This document shows, in pieces, positions 5,494 through 5,562 of a DNA stretch of 5,562 nt. A program made the position numbers and the translations under genes. Source of the DNA: an uncultured Bacteroidales bacterium (GTDB lineage Bacteria; Bacteroidota; Bacteroidia; Bacteroidales; JAUNSR01); the NCBI GenBank assembly GCA_947074165.1, contig CAMTOT010000213.1:1-5562 (forward strand), read 5' to 3'. The number at the start of each line of letters is the position of its first letter. Positions within the stretch are counted from its first letter, which is position 1. The notes under the pieces were generated by a model. It saw only the letters and a program-made list of their open reading frames with translations, ran no database searches and was not told where the DNA came from.

Positions 5494-5562
5494 AAGGGTC
5501 GGATCGGAGGTATACTTTGGTTAGTAAAACTTCACATTGCGAATTCATTCTCATATTAAAAA
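5494..5562. other. Intergenic tail to the window edge
   Basis: These 69 bases hold no recognisable gene. TATACTTTG at 5511-5519 resembles the -7 box TAnnTTTG but has three bases instead of two between TA and TTTG, so it is only a weak promoter candidate for a gene beyond the edge. No terminator hairpin was found after the DUF695 stop within the window. Confidence 0.4.

Noticed and set aside
5498..5510. GTCGGATCGGAGG resembling the start of an Illumina adapter (AGATCGGAAGAGC)
   Set aside because: The similarity covers only GATCGGA, and the bases after it do not continue into adapter sequence, unlike the 32-base match at the left end.
33..5562. Search for CRISPR arrays, insertion sequences, phage genes, tRNAs and riboswitches
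   Set aside because: No regularly spaced repeats, transposase or integrase motifs, tRNA-like cloverleaf or known riboswitch core was recognised by eye in either strand.

Overview
The window looks like one end of a contig from a low-GC member of the Bacteroidales (Bacteroidota). The evidence is the gene content: a TPR/membrane/HTH regulator, a DUF3244 secreted protein, an XRE-cupin regulator paired with an acyl-CoA synthetase, and a rubrerythrin. Start codons lack Shine-Dalgarno sequences and sit in A/T-rich leaders, and there is one exact match to the Bacteroidetes -7 promoter box TAnnTTTG. A Dysgonomonas- or Parabacteroides-like organism would fit, but the genus cannot be fixed from the sequence alone. 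The first 32 bases are not biological. They match the Illumina TruSeq read-2 adapter with one mismatch, so the first gene is cut by the contig end.

Layout. (1) 1-32: adapter remnant. (2) 35-1872, + strand, very A/T-rich: a 5'-truncated TPR sensor/regulator with one membrane helix and a C-terminal HTH, then a promoter, a small secreted DUF3244 protein, and 18 bases later a two-helix CD225/dispanin-like membrane protein. (3) 1915-1946: a terminator hairpin between converging genes. (4) 1962-2537, - strand: rubrerythrin with all diiron and rubredoxin ligands present. (5) 2538-2736: an A/T-rich divergent control region containing an imperfect inverted repeat. (6) 2737-4966, + strand: an XRE-cupin regulator and, 10 bases downstream, an ACSM-type AMP-forming acyl-CoA synthetase, which look like one operon. 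(7) 4996-5045: a hairpin with a 13-bp perfect stem. (8) 5059-5493: a DUF695 protein starting 16 bases after that stem. (9) 5494-5562: a tail with no gene.

How the genes may work together. The cupin regulator probably senses a small carboxylate or its CoA ester and controls the synthetase beside it. Rubrerythrin is a stand-alone peroxide-defence gene typical of anaerobes. The regulator/DUF3244/dispanin group is the least understood part and could be a small cell-envelope module, but that link rests on position alone. No phage, insertion sequence, CRISPR array, tRNA or rRNA was seen, and most of the window reads as ordinary chromosome.
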